A DNA stretch of 64,000 nucleotides. Source: an uncultured Bacilli bacterium. GTDB lineage: Bacteria; Bacillota_I; Bacilli_A; RF39; UBA660. The notes beneath the pieces are model-generated. The model saw nothing but the letters and a program-made list of their open reading frames with translations, did not search any database and was not told the DNA's origin. Where the stretch lies: the NCBI GenBank assembly GCA_934085585.1, contig CAKOHI010000005.1, positions 1 through 64,000 on the forward strand. Direction: 5' to 3'. Positions within the stretch are counted from its first letter, which is position 1, and each line of letters starts with the position of its first letter. Position numbers and translations under genes: made by a program. This document shows, piece by piece, positions 1-8,700 of the stretch.

Positions 1-4
1 CCAA

Positions 5-21
5 TTCAGTATAAAACTGAA
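5..21 (-). terminator. hairpin beyond the first gene
   Basis: TTCAGT and ACTGAA form a 6-bp stem with a 5-base loop, about 30 bases past the stop of the minus-strand gene that ends at 51. A second A/T stem (CTAAAAA/TTTTTAG) lies between them. The window edge hides any following U-tract, so this is only a possible terminator. Confidence 0.25.
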
Positions 22-50
22 CTAGGGTTCTAAAAATTCTTTTTTAGTGT

Positions 51-1040
51 CTACTTTTTGTTGACTAATTCACTTAATTTATCAATTGCTTCTTTAATTA
101 TTTCATCAAAATACTCTTTATCATTTTGATCATAAAGTTCATCTAAACTTTGAATATCTAATATTGCTTGCATATAATATTCATAATCACTTCTACCCTT
201 AATACTTTCAATAACCCTACATGCTTTATTATAAATTGCTTTATCTTCATCTGTTAAAAATGTCATTTTTTCTTTAATTTCATCAGTTTCTAAAACTTCT
301 TTAACAACCATTTTTTTCTTTTCTACTTTTACTACTGTTTTTTCTACTGGAGTCTTCGTTTCATTTTTTAAAAACGTTTCGTAATTTTGCTTCAATTGAG
401 TAGTAAATATTTCTGCAGCAATTGCGTATCCTTCTTTATCAAATTCAGCAATTTTACTTGCTTTACTCAAATTATTAAAAAGAATTATAAATAATTCAGT
501 ATCTCCACCATTTAAAAAATTACCATAAATATCAAAATATTCACTTAACCTTTTTAGAGTATCAAAATTACATTTCCATAAATCTTCTCTTGATTTATTT
601 TCTCCGCCTCTTTTACCCATAAAAGCAACTTCACTTCCAAATATTTTAGTTACTTCATCACAAGTCAAATGTTTTTTATTAAACAATGTCAAAAGGGTTG
701 CAAAAAGAAACGGAAAATCTAATATATTTCCAATTGCCTTTTCATTATCAAAAGCTCTAATTAAGCTATTATGATTTTTTAAATATTTTTCTAATAATCC
801 AATTCTTTCGTTTATTTTAGCAATAACGATTTCTTTATTATACTTCGTAAAGTCCTTTCCGAATACATCGTTAAAAACATTAGAAATAAGAGGAAAATTA
901 GTTTCTTCAACCATTTTAGCTAAAGAAGAATATTCAAATGGAGAACCTTCAATAACCTTTAATGTTAACTTCAAATCTTCTAAATCATCACTGACACCTT
1001 TTTTAATCTTTCTAACATAGTCTTTAAACTTAATAAACAT
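51..1040 (-). CDS. hypothetical protein, 329 aa
   Basis: I do not recognise this protein. It is soluble by appearance, with no signal peptide or membrane segment. It is mostly alpha-helical, with a Lys/Val-rich stretch (EKTVVKVEKKKMVVKEV) near residues 230-250 that looks like a linker before an acidic helical C-terminal part. The start is set at the ATG at 1038-1040 because AAGGGGG stands 8 bases upstream; an in-frame TTG six codons earlier overlaps that ribosome site. It is divergent from the giant-paralog array, and the two starts are only about 125 bases apart, so the promoters share one short intergenic region. A functional link to the array is possible but rests on position alone. Confidence 0.75.
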   Translation of the reverse strand: MFIKFKDYVRKIKKGVSDDLEDLKLTLKVIEGSPFEYSSLAKMVEETNFPLISNVFNDVFGKDFTKYNKEIVIAKINERIGLLEKYLKNHNSLIRAFDNEKAIGNILDFPFLFATLLTLFNKKHLTCDEVTKIFGSEVAFMGKRGGENKSREDLWKCNFDTLKRLSEYFDIYGNFLNGGDTELFIILFNNLSKASKIAEFDKEGYAIAAEIFTTQLKQNYETFLKNETKTPVEKTVVKVEKKKMVVKEVLETDEIKEKMTFLTDEDKAIYNKACRVIESIKGRSDYEYYMQAILDIQSLDELYDQNDKEYFDEIIKEAIDKLSELVNKK

Positions 1041-1110
1041 AAAAAAATCCCCCTTCAAAATACATGTTTAACTATCTTAACACAATATCATGCAAAAAGC
1101 AACAAAAAGA

Positions 1111-1139
1111 TTGACATTTGCACCTAACTAAACTATAAT
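1111..1139 (+). promoter_or_regulatory. consensus sigma-A promoter of the giant-paralog array
   Basis: TTGACA at 1111-1116 and TATAAT at 1134-1139 are separated by exactly 17 bases, a perfect vegetative promoter. The predicted start of transcription is near 1146, giving a leader of about 20 bases before the ATG of paralog A. A G-rich ribosome site (GCGGGGG) precedes that ATG. Confidence 0.85.
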
Positions 1140-1164
1140 AAAAGCCAATCAAGCGGGGGTTAAA

Positions 1165-1690
1165 ATGGGTATATTTTCAAGTATTTTTAAAAAAAACAAA
1201 TTAAATAGTGAAATATTAAGTCTTGTTAACCTACAAGATAGTATTATTATACCTCCGGATAGTTTCTTTAAAGACACTAAAAACAAAGAATTATGTGAAC
1301 AATATTATCAAGGATATAAAGAAATATTATCTTCTAAAAAAACAATATTAAGTCTTCATTTAAAAGATATTGAAACGGATGATATCAGAGTTTACATCGA
1401 CATATTAACAAGCCTAGAATTACATATTCATGATATTTTAGATAATCCAAATAAAGAAGAATATAACATTAATTATGTAAATAATATCCTTGCAAGATTA
1501 AATACATATTGTTTAATTCTAAACTCAATCGAAGAAGAATCATTTTTAAGACTTGCAGCTTTATCAAGTTTAAAATCTACCCCATTTTTATCTCGTAACA
1601 AAAAGAATGCTATTGATAACGAAATATCTAGATTACAAATTCAAATATTAAACGCTCAAAAAGATAATGAACTAATTTCTTCTCAAATTA
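1165..1690 (+). repeat. conserved 5' block of the array, copy A
   Basis: The first 500 bases or so of each paralog are nearly identical at the DNA level, including synonymous positions, for example the run covering TTAAATAGTGAAATATTAAG. Copies start at 1165, 4754, 8206 and 11073. Similarity fades over the next 400 codons. The pattern points to recent duplication or gene conversion confined to the 5' ends. Confidence 0.8.
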
Positions 1691-4600
1691 ATTTTTGTTT
1701 AAATTTGATTGAACATTTAAAATTAAAACCCAACACAGATTTTATAAAAGACTTAAATAACAGATTAAGTAAATATTTACAAGCGTTTAACATTGATACA
1801 AAGGAAAAAAATATTACATACAACCAAATAAAATTAGAAAAATATATTTTTAAAAGCAAAAACAATCTAACAGATTTAAACGAAGAATTTGAAAATCTAT
1901 TAAATAACAGTCAACTAAACAGAGAAAATAGAATTAACAAAATAAATATTTTAATAGATAAATACATGGCAATTAAGGAATATAAAAGAATTGAAGATCC
2001 AAACTTATTATACTCTTTAGTTAAATACAAAGTTGACTCTTATGAAATAGATTACAATACTTATGGAGAAATTTTAAGCGGTACAGCAAATTATTTAGAA
2101 GAAAAAGAAATATTAAAAGAAATATTTTTTAAAAAAGTGAACGATTTTTTCCAAAGTTCAAATATATATCAAAAATACAAAGCATTTAATAAATTTATCA
2201 ATCCATTTACTTTTTCAAAAATAGCAAACACTATTAAAACATCATTAAAAAATGAACTCGATATATTTGATTATAACTATATAACAAATAATCCATTATT
2301 AACAGGTTTAATATATAGCATTAATAGTCCAATAAAGTTATGTAATTTTTTTAGTGAATTTACAGTATTAGAAGAAGATTATAGCACTATAACAGGCATT
2401 TGCGAGCTCGCTATAACATGGCATAACAAATTTTCTTTAGAATCATTAATACGTTTAAGAGAGTTTATAGTATTACAAAACACATTAATAGCAAAAATAC
2501 CTAGAATTCCCTATCATGCACCTTTATTATATGAGAAATTATTGTGTGATTTAAATCAATTATACAAAGAATTAATTGACAAAAATTTTATAACTAAAAA
2601 AGAACAAAATGAACTATATGAAGGAATAAAAACAATAAATTTCAATTGCGACAAAAAAATTTATAATCTCATGATAATAAATTATATTTTTGAAATACTT
2701 AACAATCAAGAAATATTTTTACCATCATCATTAGAATCATTTACACTTTCTTATAACGACCATTCCAACGTAAATATAAAATCAATTCCTAACATTATTT
2801 TAAATGATGATTTGAAAAGTTTTACCCTTTTAAAATCATCTGAATTACCATGGCAACTAGACAAATTAGATATTCCCTCATCAGTAAAAGAATTAAAAAT
2901 AAATGCAAATACCCAGAATTTAAATTTTATTAATTACCCAGAATCTTCATTATTAAAAAATCAAAAAGCTTTAAAAGAGTTTTTCAAAGTTATTCTTGTA
3001 GGTCAAAATAATATAGCAATCAAAAAAATAAATTTCATTGACAAAAATAGCATGTTAACATTTTCAATAGATCTTGAAAAAATTTTTACTGATATAAATA
3101 AAAACAATAGTTATCACCACGATTTAACAGATAAATTATTGAAAAAATTTAATATTGAATTTACTGAATGTATAACAAAAAAATATAATAAGCTATACAA
3201 TTTAGCAAAATCGTTTAATCTAGAAGTAAGTAGAAAACCACCTACCCTAGAAAATTTAGCAGAATTAAATAATTACATGAATTCTGAAATTACAAAGGAT
3301 ATTCATCGTTATTATGTGGATATTGGTATAGATGCTCAATGGTATCTTATATACCCCGAAAAAGAAGATTTTGCTAAAAGTGTCATGATGAAAAACATAA
3401 ACTTGCTAAACAATGCCATAAACAAATGTTATTATTTATTAGACTACAACCTATTTGATCCAGAAGAAAAGCAACCAGACTTTATAAATCAAAAGTTAAA
3501 ATTAATTTTTCACAGAAAATATGATTTAATAAACCGTCTCGGGGAGTTTTACAAAGAACCATTAATTAATGAAGATACAAGAGATTATGAAAAAGAATAT
3601 TGTTATAATTTAGTAAAACCAATTCTTGCTGATATTTATCAAGATAATGAGGATATTAACACCAGAGAAAAAGAATACATAATTATGTTAATAGACAGCT
3701 TCGGTATAGAAAAAGAAGAAGTATTATTAAAATATCCCGTTATTTTAGATATATGTAGGCTTTGGCAAAATCGTAAAAATATTAATGAAAGTTTCGATTC
3801 TAAATTATGTTCTATACTTCTAAATCACTATATAAATTATGAAGATATAAAATTTATTTTGCCAGAACCCAATCTAGTTAAATGGCAACCTAAAATAAGT
3901 ATAATGACAATTTTAGATTACATACACAATAATCTTGACGATTTAAATGTATTCCGTCAAGTATATTATTTTATAGATAATGATCCTTTAAATTTATGTA
4001 TAAATATATATTTTAACTTTAAGCCTTTTCTAAAAAAAGTATTTAATCAAAAAGCAAATGTGGTATATCACCCTAGAATAACCTATCCTGAAATGACTTC
4101 TATTGCTGTCAAAGACAAAGTTTTTTATGAAAAATTAGAAGCCAAAAAGATTCACTCAATTCAATTTCCACCGAATATGAAAAGCATTGATTTAGAATAT
4201 GATGAAGCATTCAAGGATAAACATGGGAAAAAAGACATTCCACTAGATATTACTTTACCAAATGCTATTATCAAAGCATCACTTGGAAATTTAAGTGTGC
4301 ATAATTTATATCTCCCTCCGTCACTACAAACATTAACAATAAATACAGATTTTTCAAGTCTATATTTTGAACATTTTACAAATTCTATGCTATTAAATGA
4401 TAAGCAAAGTTTAAGAAGTCTTATCTCATTTAGTATCAAAAAAATATATATGAATCCTGATATTTTAAACTCAAAATATATTTATTTATCCACAAACTCA
4501 TCAGCAAAAAACCAATTCACAATAGATTTAAAATTCACAATAGATTTAAAAGATTATATATACTATTTTTATAATTTTAACAACAACACAAATTATAATT

Positions 4601-4767
4601 ATAAAGAAGTTGATATTGAAACAAGAAAAATAATAAAAGATTTTTGTCTACAACACCATGATGAAATCGTAGAATATATTTCACAAGTCATCGAAGACTA
4701 TCTAAATACAACTAAAGATAAAAGATTAATTCGAAAAAAGGAGGTAAAAAGCAATGAAACTATTTAA
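1165..4767 (+). CDS. giant tandem paralog A, 1200 aa, solenoid-containing
   Basis: First of four paralogs. I recognise no named family. Residues 1-330 form a helical region almost identical in all four copies, starting with a short amphipathic segment (FKKNKLNSEI) and including LQDSIIIPP and DIRVYIDILTSLELHIHDIL. Solenoid-like stretches with P-x-S/D-[LV]-K-x-[LF] repeats lie near residues 519-600 and 997-1080, each ending in an F-x-x-[YF]-x-x-S module. The order helical block then solenoid occurs twice, so the rear half looks internally duplicated. No signal peptide or membrane helix is seen. It ends in a basic tail (RLIRKKEV). A perfect 18-base tandem duplication at 4516-4551 repeats FTIDLK. 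It overlaps paralog B by 14 bases. Function unknown; the solenoids suggest protein binding. Confidence 0.9.
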   Translation: MGIFSSIFKKNKLNSEILSLVNLQDSIIIPPDSFFKDTKNKELCEQYYQGYKEILSSKKTILSLHLKDIETDDIRVYIDILTSLELHIHDILDNPNKEEYNINYVNNILARLNTYCLILNSIEEESFLRLAALSSLKSTPFLSRNKKNAIDNEISRLQIQILNAQKDNELISSQINFCLNLIEHLKLKPNTDFIKDLNNRLSKYLQAFNIDTKEKNITYNQIKLEKYIFKSKNNLTDLNEEFENLLNNSQLNRENRINKINILIDKYMAIKEYKRIEDPNLLYSLVKYKVDSYEIDYNTYGEILSGTANYLEEKEILKEIFFKKVNDFFQSSNIYQKYKAFNKFINPFTFSKIANTIKTSLKNELDIFDYNYITNNPLLTGLIYSINSPIKLCNFFSEFTVLEEDYSTITGICELAITWHNKFSLESLIRLREFIVLQNTLIAKIPRIPYHAPLLYEKLLCDLNQLYKELIDKNFITKKEQNELYEGIKTINFNCDKKIYNLMIINYIFEILNNQEIFLPSSLESFTLSYNDHSNVNIKSIPNIILNDDLKSFTLLKSSELPWQLDKLDIPSSVKELKINANTQNLNFINYPESSLLKNQKALKEFFKVILVGQNNIAIKKINFIDKNSMLTFSIDLEKIFTDINKNNSYHHDLTDKLLKKFNIEFTECITKKYNKLYNLAKSFNLEVSRKPPTLENLAELNNYMNSEITKDIHRYYVDIGIDAQWYLIYPEKEDFAKSVMMKNINLLNNAINKCYYLLDYNLFDPEEKQPDFINQKLKLIFHRKYDLINRLGEFYKEPLINEDTRDYEKEYCYNLVKPILADIYQDNEDINTREKEYIIMLIDSFGIEKEEVLLKYPVILDICRLWQNRKNINESFDSKLCSILLNHYINYEDIKFILPEPNLVKWQPKISIMTILDYIHNNLDDLNVFRQVYYFIDNDPLNLCINIYFNFKPFLKKVFNQKANVVYHPRITYPEMTSIAVKDKVFYEKLEAKKIHSIQFPPNMKSIDLEYDEAFKDKHGKKDIPLDITLPNAIIKASLGNLSVHNLYLPPSLQTLTINTDFSSLYFEHFTNSMLLNDKQSLRSLISFSIKKIYMNPDILNSKYIYLSTNSSAKNQFTIDLKFTIDLKDYIYYFYNFNNNTNYNYKEVDIETRKIIKDFCLQHHDEIVEYISQVIEDYLNTTKDKRLIRKKEVKSNETI
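4516..4551 (+). repeat. 18-base perfect tandem duplication in paralog A
   Basis: TTCACAATAGATTTAAAA occurs twice back to back (4516-4533 and 4534-4551) and encodes FTIDLK twice. It lies at the end of the second solenoid module and keeps the frame. The other paralogs have no matching duplication. Confidence 0.95.
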
Positions 4768-5290
4768 AAACTTATTTAAGAAAAATAAATTAAATAGTGA
4801 AATATTAAGTCTTGTTAACCTACAAGATAGTATTATTATGCCTCCGGATACCTTCTTTGAAAACAATAAAAACAAAGAACTATGTAAACGTTATTATCAG
4901 GAATATAAAGAAATATTATCATCTAAAAAAACAATATTAAGCACACACTTAAAAGATACTGAAACAGATGATATCAGAGTTTATATAGACATATTAACAA
5001 GTTTAGAATTACATATTCATGATATTTTAGATAATCCAAATAAAGAAGAATATAATTTAGAATATATAACTAATTTATTAGCTAGATTAAAAATATATAA
5101 CACTCTTCTTAAATCAATCGAGGAAGAATCGTTTTTAAGACTCGCCGCCTTATCTAGCTTAAAATCCACTCCTTTTTTATCTCGTAATAAAAAGAATCCT
5201 ATTGATAACGAAATATCTAGGTTACAAATTCAAATATTTAATGCTCAAAAAGATACAGAATTAATTTCTTCCCAAATTAATTCTTGTTTA
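4754..5290 (+). repeat. conserved 5' block of the array, copy B
   Basis: Near-identical DNA to the start of paralogs A, C and D. The shared block starts a few codons after the ATG, at the codons for FKKNKLNSE. Confidence 0.8.
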
Positions 5291-8155
5291 AATTTGATTG
5301 AACATTTAAAATTGAACCATAACACAGACTTTATAAAAGAATTAAGCAACAGATTAAATAAATATTTACAAGCATTTAACATAGTTATAGATGAAGAAAA
5401 TATTATTTATAAACAAGTAAAGTTAGAAAAATATCTTTTTAAAAATAAGAATGTTTTAACTGATTTAAATGAAGAATTTAAAAATCTATTGAATAACAAA
5501 CACCTTAACAGAGAAAATAGAATTAACCAAATAAATATTTTAATAGATAAATATATGGCAATCAAAGAATATAAAAGAATTGAAGATCCCAATTTGTTTT
5601 ATAATTTGATTGAATACAAAATCAATACTTATGAAATAGATTACAATATTCACCAAGAGGTTTTAAGTGATTTAGCAAATTATCCAGAAGAAAAGGAAAT
5701 GATGAAACAAATTCTTTTACAAAAAGTAAATAACTTTCTACAAAATGCAGAAATTTTTGAACGCTATATCAAATATAATATCTACAGAAATAATTATAGA
5801 GAATTCGCTAAAGCTTTAATTGGTATTTTAAAAGACGGTTATGACAATTTTAACTATGATGAAATTTTAGAATCACCTATTCTAACTGGACTTGTATTAA
5901 GTATTGAAGATCCGATTAAAATAAAAAATTATTTTAGATATTTTCATGTAAACAAAAATAGTGATATTTATAAAATTATTGATATAGATTTTGATCATTC
6001 ATGGGATTTACTAGGGGTAACTACCCCACTATTTACATGGAGTGATAATGTTCCACTTGAAACAATTGCTAGGCTATGGAATTACAATCTAGAAAACCTA
6101 TTAAGGATATATAACATCAAAGCAAGTCTAACACCAAATCAGTATAAAGGATATTTATTCTATCAAATATATAATTGTTTATTAAATAAAGTAATAGATG
6201 AATTACCAACAATGAATATTTATAATGGTGCTAAAACATTTAATATGACTTTAACTCCACATTCATCTCATTATAAAAATTTAATTAATAAATATAGTGA
6301 TTCAGTAACTAAAGGAAATTACTTTATTTTACCAAAATCATTAAAAAAGTTAATTATTGATGCAAGCTACTACCCTCAAACAGACAAAGATTCAAACATT
6401 TCCAAAAGCTTTCTACACGAAGGACTTGAAGAACTAAATATAGTAAATCATAATAACAAAAGTATACCCCCTAAAAATATAGAAATTCCTTCAACTATAA
6501 AAAAGTTACGTTTAGAAATTGTTCCAGAAACGATAACATTCAGAGATTATACAAGCTCTTCAATAGTTAATAATAAAGAATTATTTTTAAACGTAATAAA
6601 AAAATTAAAAGATACTACAACTATAGCTTTTAAAGGGAAGACATCTTTAACATCATTTAATATAAATAAATATGATATACCAGAAAATGCCGTTTTTGAT
6701 ATTTTTAAGGAAAAAGTTAAAGAAAAATATAACCAACTATATAAAGTTGCAACTTTTTTAGGATATTCCATCAAAAAGGAAGAAGAAACTTTAGAAAATT
6801 TAAAAGGTCTTGAAAATTCATTAAAAGATTTTTTATCTAAAAATCTTGATGAAATAAAAATGAATTTTGAAAATCACCTAAATAATAAAACTAATTATAC
6901 TTTCACCTCTGAAAAAGACAAATATAATTATTTAGATCAATGTTATATAAGAGTATTAAGTCTTAATTACCTTATAGAAATATTCTCTCTTGATAATCCT
7001 GAAATAGAACCTTTGAAGAATTTTATCAACTATTATAAAAGGGAATATTATAAGATGAAATGTGATATATTATTAGAAAAATTACCACTTACTAAAAGGC
7101 CTTTAATTAATAAAGATTCATCTTTCGAAGAAAAAGAAATGTTTAAAACTCAATTAAAGGAATTAATAAATAACAAGACAAAAACAATTATTAATTCAGA
7201 TAATAAAAGATTATGGATGTTACAGAAACTAAATAAAATAATAGATAAGTATAAAGATCAACAAGATTACTATGAATATCTTTTAACAAATCCTTTTTTA
7301 TTAGAATTACAATTAGCACTATTTAATCAAAGTGATGAATATATATTTAATATTTTCAGAAAACATACTATAAGCAGTACAAATGAGATTATAGACATAT
7401 TTAAAAGGAGTACAAGCTGCATTAAATCATACGAAGATCAAGTATCATATAATTGTATTATTCATGAAACAATAATGCTTAATTTAAAGCCTAAGTCAGA
7501 TAAAGAATTATCATTTAAAAGTTTTATTTTCGACCTAATACCTATTTATGAAAGTGTCAAACCAAAAGATACATACTATATTGGAGAAGGCATAGAATCA
7601 ATAGTTAACCTACCTTTTGATTTTATCGAACATTGGCAAAATAAAAACATTGTTTTTCCAAATTCACTAAAACATTTTAACAATTGTTGGATGAAACCCA
7701 ATATTAAAATTAAAAATTTAGCATTTAGCAATAATTTAAAGTATATGAATTTAATACACATAACTCTAAAACAATTGTTAGTACCACCTAGCCTAAACTA
7801 TTTAGAAGGAGCAGGAAGAATTAACGAAATAACATTTTTAGACTTTGAAAATTCAAATATATTAAACGACAAAAGAACTTGTAAAAAATTTGTTGAAGAT
7901 TTTATTTTCGATGTTGTTCTTTTCCAGTCAACTATAAAAGATCTTAAATCCAAAAAAATATTCTTGAAATCTACTAATGGTACTACAAAAATGATATCAG
8001 TAGCTAAATACATTTCTAAAGATCGTGAAGAAACTGAAGTTTTACACCCGGTTTCTGCAAGCCCCTTTGAATATAAAATTTACAATTGTATACAACATGA
8101 ACTACAAATTGCTAAAAAAGAAAGTAAAAATTTAACCAGAAAAAGAAAACATTGA
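4754..8155 (+). CDS. giant tandem paralog B, 1133 aa, solenoid-containing
   Basis: Second copy of the family. The N-terminal 300 residues match paralog A almost exactly after the first six residues (MKLFKN in place of MGIFSS). The first solenoid is at about residues 525-605 (LPKSLKKLIID, then IPSTIKKLRLE) and ends FRDYTSSSI. The second is at about 965-1040 (FPNSLKHF) and ends FLDFENSNI. The helical modules before each solenoid resemble one another (ESPILTGLVLSIEDP and TNPFLLELQLALFNQ). The tail ends LTRKRKH. AAAGGAGG lies just before the ATG, inside the end of paralog A, so translation is probably coupled. No export signal is visible. Function unknown. Confidence 0.9.
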   Translation: MKLFKNLFKKNKLNSEILSLVNLQDSIIMPPDTFFENNKNKELCKRYYQEYKEILSSKKTILSTHLKDTETDDIRVYIDILTSLELHIHDILDNPNKEEYNLEYITNLLARLKIYNTLLKSIEEESFLRLAALSSLKSTPFLSRNKKNPIDNEISRLQIQIFNAQKDTELISSQINSCLNLIEHLKLNHNTDFIKELSNRLNKYLQAFNIVIDEENIIYKQVKLEKYLFKNKNVLTDLNEEFKNLLNNKHLNRENRINQINILIDKYMAIKEYKRIEDPNLFYNLIEYKINTYEIDYNIHQEVLSDLANYPEEKEMMKQILLQKVNNFLQNAEIFERYIKYNIYRNNYREFAKALIGILKDGYDNFNYDEILESPILTGLVLSIEDPIKIKNYFRYFHVNKNSDIYKIIDIDFDHSWDLLGVTTPLFTWSDNVPLETIARLWNYNLENLLRIYNIKASLTPNQYKGYLFYQIYNCLLNKVIDELPTMNIYNGAKTFNMTLTPHSSHYKNLINKYSDSVTKGNYFILPKSLKKLIIDASYYPQTDKDSNISKSFLHEGLEELNIVNHNNKSIPPKNIEIPSTIKKLRLEIVPETITFRDYTSSSIVNNKELFLNVIKKLKDTTTIAFKGKTSLTSFNINKYDIPENAVFDIFKEKVKEKYNQLYKVATFLGYSIKKEEETLENLKGLENSLKDFLSKNLDEIKMNFENHLNNKTNYTFTSEKDKYNYLDQCYIRVLSLNYLIEIFSLDNPEIEPLKNFINYYKREYYKMKCDILLEKLPLTKRPLINKDSSFEEKEMFKTQLKELINNKTKTIINSDNKRLWMLQKLNKIIDKYKDQQDYYEYLLTNPFLLELQLALFNQSDEYIFNIFRKHTISSTNEIIDIFKRSTSCIKSYEDQVSYNCIIHETIMLNLKPKSDKELSFKSFIFDLIPIYESVKPKDTYYIGEGIESIVNLPFDFIEHWQNKNIVFPNSLKHFNNCWMKPNIKIKNLAFSNNLKYMNLIHITLKQLLVPPSLNYLEGAGRINEITFLDFENSNILNDKRTCKKFVEDFIFDVVLFQSTIKDLKSKKIFLKSTNGTTKMISVAKYISKDREETEVLHPVSASPFEYKIYNCIQHELQIAKKESKNLTRKRKH

Positions 8156-8180
8156 TTTTACAAAGTCTTTATACTAAAAT
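8152..8180 (+). promoter_or_regulatory. possible internal promoter before paralog C
   Basis: TTGATT at 8152-8157 and TAAAAT at 8175-8180 are 17 bases apart. The -35 overlaps the stop codon of paralog B. This is the only gap of about 50 bases inside the first three genes, so C and D may be transcribed separately from A and B. Confidence 0.5.
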
Positions 8181-8205
8181 AGTTACTACAAAAACGGAGG
8201 AATAA

Positions 8206-8700
8206 ATGAATATATTTGAAAAATTATTTAAGAAAAATAAATTAAATAGTGAAATATTAAGTCTTGTCAATTTACAAGATAGTATTATTATGCCTCCAAA
8301 CACTTTCTTTGAAAACACTAAAAACAAGAAATTATGTGAACAATATTATCAAGAATATAAAGAAATATTATCTTCTAAAAAAACAATATTAAGTATTCAC
8401 TTAAAAGATACAGAAACAGATGATATCAGAGTTTATATTGATATATTAACAAGTCTAGAATTACATATTCATGATATTTTAGATAATCCAAATAAATATG
8501 ACTATAGTAATGATTATGTAAATAATATTTTAGCAAGATTAAATACATATTCTCTAATTTTAAACTCTATCGAAGAAGAATCATTTTTAAGACTTGCATC
8601 TTTATCTAGTTTAAAAACTACTCCATTTTTATCTCGCAATAAAAAGAATGCCATAGATAATGAAATATCAAGATTACAAATTCAAATATTTAATACACAA
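8206..8700 (+). repeat. conserved 5' block of the array, copy C
   Basis: Near-identical to the same block in the other three genes. The ribosome site (CGGAGGAA) and first codons are almost the same as those of paralog D. Confidence 0.8.
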
